Shown here: piece after piece, positions 16,057 to 25,204 of the stretch | Numbering within the stretch: position 1 is the stretch's first letter | Layout: each line of letters begins with the position of its first letter | From: a virus | DNA: 64,000 nt | Virus record (IMG/VR): IMGVR_UViG_3300010399_000006 | Span: 1-64,000 of that record | Strand: one strand, 5' to 3' | Notes under the pieces: generated by a model | Told to the model about the DNA's origin: nothing | Database searches by the model: none | Seen by the model: the letters and a program-made list of their open reading frames with translations, nothing else | Translations under genes and position numbers: made by a program

Positions 16057-16688
16057 GGCGCCTTCGCTACATTCAGACGTGTGAGGTTTGCAACGTTGAT
16101 TTTTGGATTACTCCATCCTTGGTGGGAGTGCGGTTTACGTGTTCTTTGCGCTGTAGAAGATCACTGGCTATCGCTCGTGTGTCGGGTGCCATCACTACAT
16201 TCCTTACAGGCAATGATCAGTTCATACGCTGGCCATTGACCAAAAGAAAAGAGGCGCTTGTTGATACCAAAGATGTACCGCTAGTCGCTCAGTACAAATG
16301 GCATGCCGCCCAGTTCGGACATAACTGGTACGCACGAACAAACATCACGTTGGATAGTGGTGAACGATGCACCATTACCATGCACACACTACTTATGGGA
16401 AGTAGGTCTGGGCATGAAGTGGATCATAGGGATGGCAATGGTCTCAATAACCGGCGACTCAATTTGCGCTGGGCAACGCGTACCCAAAATAGAGCAAACC
16501 AACGTCGTTCGTCGTCTACGTCCGGAGTGAAGGGCGTCTACTGGCATTCACGCGACAAGACATGGCAATCAGCTATCGCCGGTAAACATCTCGGCTACTT
16601 CAACTCAAAAGAAGAAGCACAATCAGCGTACGCCGCTGCCGCAGAACAACTATATGGAGAGTTCGCATGCACAACACCAATGTCGTAA
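16053..16688 (+). CDS. HNH homing endonuclease with AP2 DNA-binding domain
   Basis: 211 residues. An N-terminal zinc finger (CEVC ... CSLRC) is followed by a beta-rich region and the HNH core: TMHTLLMG, HEVDHRDGNGLNNRRLNLRWAT and QNRANQ. The C-terminal 55 residues (SGVKGVYWHSRDKTWQSAI, LGYFNSKEEAQSAYAAAAEQLYGEFA) are an AP2 DNA-binding domain. This is a free-standing, self-spreading nuclease gene; it interrupts a run of small genes and its start is GTG coupled to a tiny upstream frame. Confidence 0.9.
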   Translation: MRRLRYIQTCEVCNVDFWITPSLVGVRFTCSLRCRRSLAIARVSGAITTFLTGNDQFIRWPLTKRKEALVDTKDVPLVAQYKWHAAQFGHNWYARTNITLDSGERCTITMHTLLMGSRSGHEVDHRDGNGLNNRRLNLRWATRTQNRANQRRSSSTSGVKGVYWHSRDKTWQSAIAGKHLGYFNSKEEAQSAYAAAAEQLYGEFACTTPMS

Positions 16689-17038
16689 ACATGTCACTAT
16701 CAACTGCGATCAGGCTGGGATCGATGTTGGGGCCGCAAGGATTCTTTCGTCGGCGACACTACGTAGATAGCGAAACAATTGCAACGTGTGCCGTAGGTGC
16801 GGCGGAGGCGGCGATCGATGGGAACGTTTTCATCGTGTTTCCGATTCTACTCTCGCCATTTACTACCTGCTGCAAAGACGGATATTCAGCGGGCGATGTG
16901 TATGCACACATCTCTCACTTGAACGATCATCACCGTTGGACCCGCGAGCACATCGCCGATTGGGTTGAGCGGATCGAGAATGCCCAAGAGCTGACGACGA
17001 TCACGACTACGACGGAACTTGCTGAGGTGCCAGCGTGA
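16667..17038 (+). CDS. Conserved-looking small protein, unknown
   Basis: 123 residues overlapping the endonuclease end by 22 nt; GGAGAG lies 6 nt before the ATG, which supports this start. Contains a Cys-bearing helix (ATCAVGAAEAAIDG), a hydrophobic VFIVFPILL, and a HLNDHHRWTREHIADWVERIE helix. The Thr-rich tail overlaps the next gene by 4 nt. Not recognised. Confidence 0.65.
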   Translation: MHNTNVVNMSLSTAIRLGSMLGPQGFFRRRHYVDSETIATCAVGAAEAAIDGNVFIVFPILLSPFTTCCKDGYSAGDVYAHISHLNDHHRWTREHIADWVERIENAQELTTITTTTELAEVPA

Positions 17039-18645
17039 GCACTCTGTGGCCCAAGCCCGGCTCCACCACTTCCGCCGGTCTAAAAACCGCTACTCCACCC
17101 ACCAATCTGAAGTGGCTCGCTCGTCTGCTCGACTCCAACTCGATCAGCGAACTCCACCAATACCCCGGCACCCTGCGCGCCCGCAAGCTGATCCGCGTCC
17201 CATCAGGACTCGCCGCCAACCTCTCATGGGCAATCGTCCACTATGACAACGCACGACTCGAACAACGATTGGCGACGGGCAATCCAATGCCCGACATGCG
17301 GATGTCGAACGGCGAGATGATCCTATCGCCAGATGGGCTGTTTAAACCCAAAGACAACTGGCCGGTACCTAGCGCGGATACCCACAGTCCTATCTCCAAT
17401 CTCACCGTCGATGATCGCGGGGTGATGTATCTAGCGTGTGGGTTCTGGGGCTGGGGAGGGATCGTCTATCGAGGAGGCGGGTTGCAGTCTGTGTTCTACG
17501 TCCACCCCGATGCTGCTCTGGGGGTGGCACCGAATCCGACGTACGTACTGCCGTTCAAAGTAGGGACTAGGTATTTGGCGTTGGCATCGCAGGGCAACGT
17601 GTCAGCGCTATGGGACGTGACCAATCTGGTGGCACCGAAGCAGCTCGTCCGGTTTGAGTTCGGCGTCATCACCCACGCACAAGCGTCGGACGGCCGGATT
17701 GCGGCGGTGTGTGAAGACGGGTGGGTTCGTACGTTCACACCGTCGTCGCTACTGGTCGGCAAGCTGGTTGGAGCGTTTGGCGGCGTGGGGTTGCCGTCAG
17801 CGGCAGCTACCGATGGAACTGACTTCTACTATACATCGAGCGCTCTAACGGTACTTACTTCGGACGGACGTACCCACAACGTGGTTATACCGTACGCACT
17901 GAATAGGTCGGGGGTCGATTGGAGCGAGAACTACCTGACACTGTGGGGAGTGGATAACACCGGCAAGACCCTCCATGTGTTCAAGACTCCATCACTGACT
18001 GAGATCCCGTTCGGCAGTTTCTGGCAGAAGTGCTACTGGCAGAACCGCGATATCGGATTTGCGGTGCCGCAGAACAGTGGGTTCGATCAGTCAGCGGGGC
18101 AGTGGTCACATGGAGTGGTAGTGGGTGGGAGGTTGCATACGCTGGTTGGTGGGTTGTGGGATGTGTGGGGGCTGGAGACGGGTACTGGAACGGTTACGAC
18201 GCAACCTCCCGTACATCCACCTGTTCAGCCGCCAGTTCAACCACCCACTCCTCCTCCGGTGACTCCACCGCCTCAGCCCCCACCGGTAACTCCACCAGTC
18301 ATCCCTCCGGTAACTCCTCCCCCAACTGGTACTGGTCTGACGGCAAAGGCGTCGAAGACCACCGTACTGGTCGGCGAGAGATTCGTCCTATCAGTAGGTG
18401 GTATCAACCCAATGCCGAGCGGCTGTAGGTGGCTGTTCCTAAAGCGCCCATCTACGGTGGTCGTAGGTCAGGTAGCTGGGGCCAGTACGATCAGTCACCA
18501 GTTCGACTCAGTAGGTGAGTACGTAGCGTCGTGCATCGTCGGTGGATTGGAGACCAGTCCAGTGACTATTACTGTGAATGGAGTAGCTACCGTGAAAGCT
18601 GGTTCTGGTTCGGGTACGGTTAGGGAACGGGCGGTACGTACATGA
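17035..18645 (+). CDS. Large beta-rich protein with proline linker and Ig/PKD-like domain
   Basis: 536 residues in three parts. Residues 1-375 are rich in short strands with repeating Gly/Asp turns and aromatics (LTVDDRGVMYLACG, YLALASQGNVSALWDV, IAAVCEDGWVRTF), resembling a beta-propeller. Residues about 385-430 are a long Pro/Val/Thr linker (PPVQPPVQPP, PPVTPP repeats). The last about 100 residues (TVLVGERFVLSVGG ... EYVASCIVGG-ETSPVTITV) resemble an Ig/PKD domain. There is no signal peptide. It may be a virion surface or carbohydrate-binding protein placed outside the late cluster. GTG start overlaps the previous stop. Confidence 0.75.
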   Translation: MSTLWPKPGSTTSAGLKTATPPTNLKWLARLLDSNSISELHQYPGTLRARKLIRVPSGLAANLSWAIVHYDNARLEQRLATGNPMPDMRMSNGEMILSPDGLFKPKDNWPVPSADTHSPISNLTVDDRGVMYLACGFWGWGGIVYRGGGLQSVFYVHPDAALGVAPNPTYVLPFKVGTRYLALASQGNVSALWDVTNLVAPKQLVRFEFGVITHAQASDGRIAAVCEDGWVRTFTPSSLLVGKLVGAFGGVGLPSAAATDGTDFYYTSSALTVLTSDGRTHNVVIPYALNRSGVDWSENYLTLWGVDNTGKTLHVFKTPSLTEIPFGSFWQKCYWQNRDIGFAVPQNSGFDQSAGQWSHGVVVGGRLHTLVGGLWDVWGLETGTGTVTTQPPVHPPVQPPVQPPTPPPVTPPPQPPPVTPPVIPPVTPPPTGTGLTAKASKTTVLVGERFVLSVGGINPMPSGCRWLFLKRPSTVVVGQVAGASTISHQFDSVGEYVASCIVGGLETSPVTITVNGVATVKAGSGSGTVRERAVRT

Positions 18646-19841
18646 GTACCGAATTTGAGTTTGGGGAGCCATGCGCTTGTGGCGATGCGACTATTGGCAA
18701 GGTCACTTATTCTGAACACCTAAGCCATCCAGACAAAAAGCTGTTTACGCGCAGACAGGTCCACAACAGCTACGGGTGTGTTAATGGCGCTGCGCCGTGC
18801 ATACACTCACAATCGATCGCGGACAGGCCAACTACAGATCTGACGGCCGGTGAGGCAGCGGGACTAGCGAGTGATCCTATCTACAATCCACTCCAAGAGC
18901 AGTGTTGTGATCGGTGGCCGCACGATCTGCGGACTGCATGCACTACCGGTGTAGGAGATGATCCGGCGAAGGTGGCAACGGAAGGTCTATGCAGGTACTT
19001 GCGCGAGTATACCGGACACGGTATCTCTCCGGACTCGGTTGGTGCCATCATCCGAGCAGCGTATGCCGACCAAACGGCGGAGTTGGAGGGGTGGAGCAAA
19101 GCTGTTGATGCTGGCCTTTACGCTCATCTCGTCTGCGTTGATCTCGCGCTCAGTTCATGGCCGTGTGAGCGGAATGTGAATGCGGTTGACTGTGGGCATC
19201 AGTACTGTCGCGATCACGCAATGTGCCAAAAAATCACCGATCTCCAGTGCCAGCTCGCCGAACGAGATCGCAACGCACAGGCCGCCGTGGATGGCTTCAG
19301 TGAGACGCGACGCACACTCCAGGGAGAGCTGGTGCGCCGTGACCAGCGCATCGCCGAATTAACGACGCAACTCGCAGCATGGGACTTACACGAGAAGGTT
19401 GATCACCCCGGCTGCTACGGTCCACCACTGACCACACCCGAGAGCCGCGTACCGCAGATGGATTGGGAGCAAGTGCGGCAGAACGGCGGGCCGCCGTGCT
19501 ATGCGCTACTCGGCGAGACGATGCCGGACGGCGAGACGGCCAAGTATTGTGGACGGGCGAAGAGGTGGGCTGGGCATTATGTCTTGGCAGGGCATCCGTT
19601 TGTCGCAGTCCCCTTCCCACAACCGCCAGAAGCGCAACCGTCCGATGGGACAACGGCGGCGGTCGATCGCCACTCCGGTGCTCACGGACTGCTATCCGAA
19701 ACTGAATCCGTCAGCCGTCCTAACCGAATCAAGCCCGGCTGGATGTGGTGCTACAACCCAATCTGTAACTACACCGCTCCGGCGCTAGGATGGTGCGTAG
19801 AGCATCAGAAACTCGATACGTGCTGGTCGGTTACAGCTTGA
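18642..19841 (+). CDS. Cys-rich multi-finger protein, unknown
   Basis: 399 residues with many Cys/His clusters (CACG, CCDRW, CGHQYCRDHAMC near 190, CYNPICNY and a final C-x2-H) separated by a coiled-coil segment (KITDLQCQLAERDRNAQ ... ELVRRDQRIAELTTQLAAW, about 195-245). The cysteines suggest several zinc sites. Start ATGA-coupled to the preceding protein. Its end overlaps the convergent membrane protein gene by 11 nt, so the two operons meet tail to tail with no spacer. Not recognised. Confidence 0.7.
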   Translation: MSTEFEFGEPCACGDATIGKVTYSEHLSHPDKKLFTRRQVHNSYGCVNGAAPCIHSQSIADRPTTDLTAGEAAGLASDPIYNPLQEQCCDRWPHDLRTACTTGVGDDPAKVATEGLCRYLREYTGHGISPDSVGAIIRAAYADQTAELEGWSKAVDAGLYAHLVCVDLALSSWPCERNVNAVDCGHQYCRDHAMCQKITDLQCQLAERDRNAQAAVDGFSETRRTLQGELVRRDQRIAELTTQLAAWDLHEKVDHPGCYGPPLTTPESRVPQMDWEQVRQNGGPPCYALLGETMPDGETAKYCGRAKRWAGHYVLAGHPFVAVPFPQPPEAQPSDGTTAAVDRHSGAHGLLSETESVSRPNRIKPGWMWCYNPICNYTAPALGWCVEHQKLDTCWSVTA

Positions 19842-20010
19842 GAGTGTGAAGTAGCGGAGCTACGAACTTCACCAGTACGTAGATGACCGTCACCGCAATA
19901 ACGAGGGCGACGATAATACGCTTGATCGTTACGTCCATTTGGATCATAGATACCAAATAGAGAGCAACCCCGACGATGATAAGAAGAATGATCAGTCCGA
20001 TGAGGCTCAT
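19831..20010 (-). CDS. Small two-helix membrane protein (Thivi_2564-like)
   Basis: 59 residues with start MSLIGLIILLIIVGVALYL, a short IQMDVTIKRII loop, then a second membrane helix (VALVIAVTVIYVLVKF). This pattern matches a small membrane protein family (Thivi_2564-like) common in phages near lysis genes. As the last gene of the leftward late operon next to holin-like and endolysin genes it may be part of the lysis module. Confidence 0.75.
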   Translation of the reverse strand: MSLIGLIILLIIVGVALYLVSMIQMDVTIKRIIVALVIAVTVIYVLVKFVAPLLHTLKL

Positions 20011-20282
20011 ACGGTAGTGTTTCCTTTCTTCGCTGCGAGGTTGTCTTGGGTCTTCTCCGCTGCGTCGCTCACCGCTGCATCCGGTGGAGATTTAGTTAGT
20101 CCCATTACGAACGCGTTGGTAGTTACCGCTACCAGTCCGAAGATCGGTCTGTACTTCTCCCACTCCTTGACGTTCCCACAATAGACCATAGCTGAGTTGG
20201 TCACCGTCAGGAACAGAATGAAGACGGAGCGCTTGGTGCGGGTCCACCATGCTGGACGGGTAGCACGGCGGCGGATCGTCAC
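20007..20282 (-). CDS. Putative holin
   Basis: 91 residues. A basic N-terminus (TIRRRATRPAWWTRTKR) is followed by a hydrophobic helix (SVFILFLTVTNSAMVYCG) and a second (FGLVAVTTNAFVMGL), with a charged C-tail. Small size, two membrane helices and position two genes from an endolysin fit a holin that permeabilises the inner membrane. GTG start overlaps the upstream stop; the following gene starts 4 nt inside. Confidence 0.6.
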   Translation of the reverse strand: MTIRRRATRPAWWTRTKRSVFILFLTVTNSAMVYCGNVKEWEKYRPIFGLVAVTTNAFVMGLTKSPPDAAVSDAAEKTQDNLAAKKGNTTV

Positions 20283-20728
20283 CCTTCCTGCTCTTTCCGC
20301 TGCAGCGCGTTGTGCTCGATGCCGAGCGCTTCGAGCTTCTTGTTCACGTTGTTCGCCTCGCGCGACGCCTCCAGCGCGTTCACGTTCGCGTCACGGCTGA
20401 TGGCGGTGTTCTCCGCGATCATCGCCGTGAGCTTCTTGTTCTCGGCGAGGAGGTCGCGGGCGACGATGCGCGCGGCTTCCTTGGCGACGGCAGCGACCGC
20501 CGCGGCGAGCCGTTCTTCGCGCTCGCGGACTTCCGTCACAGTCATCTGATGCTCAGCGCTGCTCTCGTTGCGGAGGGTGCGCTGCCTGCTGCCGAGTATG
20601 AGGGTGGCGAGGACTTGAACGGTTGCCATCACGGCCAGCAGGACGGCGGTGTTGACGTTGCGGTCGAACCAGCCTTGCGGTGGCAAGTCGGCGAGTTGAA
20701 TCACCAGCAGGAGCGTGATAAGCATCAC
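20279..20728 (-). CDS. Membrane-anchored coiled-coil protein (spanin- or holin-like)
   Basis: 149 residues. Two hydrophobic segments (MLITLLLVIQLADL and AVLLAVMATVQVLATLIL) precede a long helix with Glu/Arg/Ala heptads (VREREERLAAAVAAVAKEAARIVARDLLAENKKL). That layout, next to endolysin and holin-like genes, resembles an inner-membrane spanin, although no matching outer-membrane lipoprotein is embedded nearby. Overlaps neighbours by 4 nt. Confidence 0.55.
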   Translation of the reverse strand: MMLITLLLVIQLADLPPQGWFDRNVNTAVLLAVMATVQVLATLILGSRQRTLRNESSAEHQMTVTEVREREERLAAAVAAVAKEAARIVARDLLAENKKLTAMIAENTAISRDANVNALEASREANNVNKKLEALGIEHNALQRKEQEG

Positions 20729-21165
20729 CCCGGCAACTCCGCATGCGGCATGTCGTTGAGCGACTCGTCAGGATCGGGAACGACCGGCCAGCCGTCCCCG
20801 TCCCAATCGCCACCCCAGCGCAATCCGAACCGCTGAAAGAGTTGCCCGAGGCTCCAGTAGAGAGCAACAAGCATCGCCCTGTCGAAGCCCTCAACGTTGT
20901 CGATGTACGCGCCGTCGCTCAGCCGGAAGATCCCGAAGTCGATCGCACGCGTCGGTTTCGTGTTGTGCTTGCTCTTTCGCTGAACACCATCGAAACGTGA
21001 CCGGCCCGCCTTGAACGCGACCATCTGCTCATCGGTGGATCGATACACTTCGATTGGTCGAGTCTCGTATCCGAGCGGTCGGAACGTCGCGTTGAACCGG
21101 TCGGTAGCGGCGGTCGCCTTTGTGACCAGCGTTGGGTCGGCGTCGGCGTAGTCTCGTGTCGGCAT
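20725..21165 (-). CDS. Endolysin, M15-type (VanY/L-Ala-D-Glu peptidase-like)
   Basis: 146 residues. EVYRSTDEQMVAFKAGRSRFDG leads into SKHNTKPTRAIDFGIF, carrying the first zinc His and Asp. A GLRWGGDWDGDG turn and NDMPHAELPG with the last zinc His follow. This spacing is that of phage M15 peptidases, which cleave peptide bonds in peptidoglycan to release progeny. There is no signal peptide, so export would rely on a holin. Flanked by small membrane proteins that complete a lysis cassette. Confidence 0.9.
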   Translation of the reverse strand: MPTRDYADADPTLVTKATAATDRFNATFRPLGYETRPIEVYRSTDEQMVAFKAGRSRFDGVQRKSKHNTKPTRAIDFGIFRLSDGAYIDNVEGFDRAMLVALYWSLGQLFQRFGLRWGGDWDGDGWPVVPDPDESLNDMPHAELPG

Positions 21166-21171
21166 GACAGG

Positions 21172-21474
21172 TTACGCTTGTGGCAGCTTCCCGTGCGCGA
21201 GATCATTGATCGCGGCGCGGATTTCGGCGGTCCACTTCCGCATCAGATTTACATCCTCGGTCCCGTCGCCAATCCACCTGATGAGTAGCTGTGCCTGCTC
21301 ACACCCTTTGAAGCCGTCGAGTGACGCTGTGATCCCGAGCCAGGACAGGATGTTGCGGTAGGCATCGGCGGTCTTCGCGAGTTCGGCCGCGTCGGGGCCG
21401 TCTATCAGTTTGGCGAGTTCGGCGATGAATCCACCGTTGTTGATGATCTTCTTGATGCTTGGGTCCATGTTCAC
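21172..21474 (-). CDS. Small helical protein, unknown
   Basis: 100 residues, mostly helical (KKIINNGGFIAELAKLIDG, NILSWLGITASLDGF, RKWTAEIRAAINDLAHGK). GGAGGACAGTGAAC precedes the ATG. Located between the endolysin and a membrane-anchored protein; it may belong to the lysis or virion set. Not recognised. Confidence 0.65.
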   Translation of the reverse strand: MNMDPSIKKIINNGGFIAELAKLIDGPDAAELAKTADAYRNILSWLGITASLDGFKGCEQAQLLIRWIGDGTEDVNLMRKWTAEIRAAINDLAHGKLPQA

Positions 21475-21887
21475 TGTCCTCCTAGTTTGGGCGGATCGGG
21501 GATGTTGGGAGTTGGCAGCCCTCGTAGCCGCATTGTCGTCGTAATCTCGGTCATAGACTTATTCACGTTGAGATTGTATGCGTACTGGTCACGAATAAAG
21601 TCCCACGCGATTTTTTGATTGTCTTTGAGATAGTTGATGTCCTTGCTCTGAGCGGTAAGGGCGTTGGACGTCGTTTGGTTAATAGAGACGATGTTCTTGT
21701 TCATCTCCTTCATTTCGTCGAGCATCTTGTTGGCAATGAAAAGCACGAGGGTCAGAAGCAGTCCGCAGACGCTAAGAAGTATACCGAATGCTGCCATCCA
21801 CGTCTTCGGATCTTGCCATGCACCAACTGGCCTACTCTCCCGGCGATCGTCAATGCCCGAAGTACGCCTGTCGATATCGTCGGCCAT
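21471..21887 (-). CDS. Single-pass membrane protein with coiled coil
   Basis: 138 residues from the ATG with AAGGGCGGT upstream; a GTG 24 codons earlier (21959), abutting the previous stop, is an alternative. Polar N-terminus, one membrane helix (WMAAFGILLSVCGLLLTLVLFIANKM), then a periplasm-like coiled coil (EMKEMNKNIVSINQ) and a Pro-rich end (TPNIPDPPKLGG). Could be a holin or spanin component or a structural gene product. Confidence 0.65.
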   Translation of the reverse strand: MADDIDRRTSGIDDRRESRPVGAWQDPKTWMAAFGILLSVCGLLLTLVLFIANKMLDEMKEMNKNIVSINQTTSNALTAQSKDINYLKDNQKIAWDFIRDQYAYNLNVNKSMTEITTTMRLRGLPTPNIPDPPKLGGQ

Positions 21888-21959
21888 TACACCGCCCTTC
21901 TCGGTCTCGCCACTGTCAACAGCATGAAGTAAATAAGTCATGATAGCAGACCCAACCAC

Positions 21960-23561
21960 CTACTGTTGCTGGATAGCACCCAGTCGGGCGGGCTCCTCAC
22001 TGTCTCTACTCAACCGGTCAAAGATATAGCCACTACCGCCGAGTGTATCCGCCAGTAGCTTGTCCAGCTCTGCTCCCAAGTTCTTACCAGCACCAGCACC
22101 ACTCGGTAGGTTGAACTGTTTGGTGGCTGCTGACCAGTTAGTACTGGCCTGTTGGCGTAGACGATCGAGTTCTACGGCGGTGAGCGGTCGCTGTTGGCCT
22201 TTGGTGATGCCGGAGATCGACGCTCGCATGCGGTTGGCGAATGAGGTAGTGGCTGCTTGGAGGCGAGCGTCAGGACGAACATTGGCGGGTGTAGTGGCAC
22301 CGGTTGTAGGGGTCGTAGGCGGTTTCTGCTCAGTGGTCTGTTTGACCAGCCGTTCGGCGTCGAAGATCGGCTTCTGCGTCTCTGGGTTGGTAGACAGTAG
22401 ACCGGCAGAACCACTGACAGACATAGGAGTGGCCGTCGTACGTGCAACGGGCGGAGATCCAGTGGGTGGTCCTACAAACGCGTTCGATTGGCCACCAACG
22501 TTGCCACTCTCGCCCCTGGTAGCGTCACTCATGTACTGATTAAGTAGCCAATCGGCCGATGAAATGGGCGGCTGAGTTGACGGCAATGGCGATGGTTCGG
22601 CGAGCGGGATTGATCCGCGAGATCCGGGATCTCCAGTATATGGAGGGCTGTACTCCGGTACCGGTCGCGGACTTACGAACGCGTTCGTCGCACTGCCTGA
22701 TTGAGAGGGAGCGTCACCAAAGGCGGCCGATTGGGAGAGATCCATGCTGCCGATCTGTGGAGTGACTGCCGGAGTAGTAGTAACTTGTGGCTTAGCGATA
22801 CGTCCCTTGATGAGATCGGAGACAGCCGGACCTACGGTTCTGCCAGCAATATCTCTGATCAGGTACTCACCGACCTTGGCACGAAGTGACGGAGGAGCAG
22901 TGGTAGTTACCTCCGGTATCGTCTCTCCGTACACTGGCATGAATCCGGACGGAGGTGGGCCGTTCCACACTTCCGGTAGTGCTGTAGGTGCCTGAGTTGG
23001 GGTGCGCGTGGCGAATGAAGACGCATCAGCCATACCGCCCACTCGACCGCTGATGTTCTCCATAGCCTTCGGGCCGCCACCAGCTAGAGCGGCAATGATC
23101 GTCGGCGTCAGTGTCCCCAGAGCACCACTATAGTTACCCTCTCCAATTTGAGTCATTGGCAGAGCCATCGGATTGGCCTGATTGATGACAGCTAGCCCTT
23201 GCGCTGGAGTCTTAGCTTTGAGAGCACTGTCTTTCATCGCTAGTGCCTGTTCCAGTCCAGGTACCCATTGCGGACCGGGAGTGAGACGATGCTTGATCTC
23301 ATCCACGCTGGTGGGTCCACCGACTGCTCGCCACGCACTACCAAAATACCCAGGGGTATCTGGTCCGGCCGGTTGGCTAACACCGCGTCCAGCCTTAACG
23401 TCTTCCGGCGTCAATCCGCGTGCAGCCAGTCTAGCTCTCGCTGTCTCTGCTGGAGTGGAACGTAGCGCTGCTAGACGAGACTCAAAAGTCGATGACTCTA
23501 CGGACGGTGCTCCACCGTTGGAACTTCTCATCGCTTCAAGTCTCTCGGCGAACGATGGCAT
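21960..23561 (-). CDS. Putative internal virion or ejection protein 1
   Basis: 533 residues, Ala/Pro/Thr/Ser/Gly-rich with short helical parts at the N-terminus (FAERLEAMRSSN, RARLAARGLTPEDVKAG) and C-terminus (FANRMRASISGITKG, TAVELDRLRQQAS). A small Ala/Gly helix (IIAALAGGGPKAMENI) could touch membrane. It is one of four consecutive low-complexity proteins downstream of the tail fibre gene, the position of ejected core proteins in short-tailed phages. Function inferred from order and composition. Confidence 0.6.
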   Translation of the reverse strand: MPSFAERLEAMRSSNGGAPSVESSTFESRLAALRSTPAETARARLAARGLTPEDVKAGRGVSQPAGPDTPGYFGSAWRAVGGPTSVDEIKHRLTPGPQWVPGLEQALAMKDSALKAKTPAQGLAVINQANPMALPMTQIGEGNYSGALGTLTPTIIAALAGGGPKAMENISGRVGGMADASSFATRTPTQAPTALPEVWNGPPPSGFMPVYGETIPEVTTTAPPSLRAKVGEYLIRDIAGRTVGPAVSDLIKGRIAKPQVTTTPAVTPQIGSMDLSQSAAFGDAPSQSGSATNAFVSPRPVPEYSPPYTGDPGSRGSIPLAEPSPLPSTQPPISSADWLLNQYMSDATRGESGNVGGQSNAFVGPPTGSPPVARTTATPMSVSGSAGLLSTNPETQKPIFDAERLVKQTTEQKPPTTPTTGATTPANVRPDARLQAATTSFANRMRASISGITKGQQRPLTAVELDRLRQQASTNWSAATKQFNLPSGAGAGKNLGAELDKLLADTLGGSGYIFDRLSRDSEEPARLGAIQQQ

Positions 23562-25162
23562 TAGTCAGTGACCTTATAGCCAGCGGCGGTGGCTTCCTGT
23601 TCGGTAGCGCCCATCCGCTTCAGTTCCGTACGGGTGACGGTTTTAGATGCAGAATTAGAACCACCACCACTAGTGGTGGACGCACCCGGAGCGGAAGTGG
23701 CGCTGGTGGAGCTGTTGCTGAAAGCAAAATCAACAGTAGATGGATCTACCTTTAGCACATTCGCGAGAATGGCAACGTTGCGCGGACTGAGTACGGTGAA
23801 GTCGCGTCCACGTCCCACGCCGGTCTGATACTGAGCATCTGCCTCTGCCAGACGATCCTGCATCAATTTGACGGTCATTTCGATGGCGCCCTGACGTGCC
23901 GCAGGGGAGAGGTACTGACTAAGAGACTCGCGCATCTTCTCGCGTTCTGCTTGACCGGAGATCGACGATCCTCTGAGCATGGTTTCTGTTTCGTTGGCGA
24001 CGGCATCCGCCGCCCGGTTGTATGCGGCGAGGCGTTTCTGAAAGTCGGGGCTGAACTGATTGGCTACCATGTTGGTAGCGCGGTTAGTTACAGATGGGAG
24101 GAAGTTACTGTTGTTGAGAGCATCCCCAGCGATTTTCAGTTCGCCGACGTGATCGATGAGCTGGCGAATGGTCTTTAGCGCATCGCCGTTCTTTCCAGAG
24201 GTGAAGTTCTTCTTCGCCGCAACCTGCGTTGGGTAGTCGCTCATACTGAAGGCAGGGTCGAGCTGCTTGACCTTAGTTTCCAGTAGAGCCACGACTTCCG
24301 GTTTCCAGCGGCGGAGCAGCATGGGGTCGAAGTCGCGGCTGGCTAGATCTCTCACCATCTGATCGGCACCATCAGCGCCACCTGGAGCGGAACTGGCGCC
24401 GTAGCCAGAACCATACCCGGAGCCTCCAGCAGCGGAACCGGCACCACCTGACAGGGAATTCATGAAGTTGTTCTGCAACTGCTGACTTCTAGTTTCTGTA
24501 CCGATCTTCGCAGTGAGAGCGTTCCTCTCTCGTGCCTGCGCTTGGGCACTATCCGTCTGCGCTCCCTTTAATGTGACATCAGCACCTTTCACACGAGTAG
24601 CCGCTTGGGTATCTACTGTTTGCGGTCCGGCAACGTAGTCAGCCTGAGCGCCAGCGTGACGGCCCTGTTGTCGCTTCAGTTCGATATCGGCCATACCGAT
24701 CGGACCGGTGTTGTCATATACCTTGTTCGCATCAGGTATCACCTTGGCTGATACACCCTGGGCGGTGGCGAAGTCCTGCGGCGACAGATAGCGGCGAGCA
24801 GCAGTGGTTTGAGTATAGTCGGCGTTCGGATTTAGACCGGTGAGGTTCGTGGTAGCTATGATGTCCGACTGGAACCGGTCCGGAGTGAACCCTTGCTGGA
24901 CCGACATGTTCTGCCTAGCCAATAGATCCTTGAACTCCTCTTCAGGGGTTCGAGCGGTAGCTGATTGGGGAATCGTGAGACCACGCGATGCATTCGGGTT
25001 GGCCTGCATCAGTGCCACGCGACGGTCGAACGGCTGGCCCTGCATGAGCGCGGCGAGGTACTGGCGCTTAGCCTGCTCCTCATCAGCCGCACGCTGTTGG
25101 AGGTGCGACAAAGAGTCGGAGATGGTCTGTAGACCTTGGGGGCGTGGATCGATGATTTGCAT
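23561..25162 (-). CDS. Putative internal virion or ejection protein 2
   Basis: 533 residues. The first 230 are Gln/Ala/Arg-rich helix with coiled-coil-like stretches (LSHLQQRAADEEQAKRQ, ELKRQQGRHAGAQAD). A Gly/Ser region follows (GSGYGSGYG), then a helical domain (VALLETKVKQLDP ... RLAAYNRAADAVANETE) and a Ser/Thr-rich tail. Shares a stop-start junction with the next gene. Likely packaged with DNA, by position and composition only. Confidence 0.6.
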   Translation of the reverse strand: MQIIDPRPQGLQTISDSLSHLQQRAADEEQAKRQYLAALMQGQPFDRRVALMQANPNASRGLTIPQSATARTPEEEFKDLLARQNMSVQQGFTPDRFQSDIIATTNLTGLNPNADYTQTTAARRYLSPQDFATAQGVSAKVIPDANKVYDNTGPIGMADIELKRQQGRHAGAQADYVAGPQTVDTQAATRVKGADVTLKGAQTDSAQAQARERNALTAKIGTETRSQQLQNNFMNSLSGGAGSAAGGSGYGSGYGASSAPGGADGADQMVRDLASRDFDPMLLRRWKPEVVALLETKVKQLDPAFSMSDYPTQVAAKKNFTSGKNGDALKTIRQLIDHVGELKIAGDALNNSNFLPSVTNRATNMVANQFSPDFQKRLAAYNRAADAVANETETMLRGSSISGQAEREKMRESLSQYLSPAARQGAIEMTVKLMQDRLAEADAQYQTGVGRGRDFTVLSPRNVAILANVLKVDPSTVDFAFSNSSTSATSAPGASTTSGGGSNSASKTVTRTELKRMGATEQEATAAGYKVTD

Positions 25163-25204
25163 GATCAGTTTAGATATCTATTACTGTACTAGTTACGATA
25201 CTAG

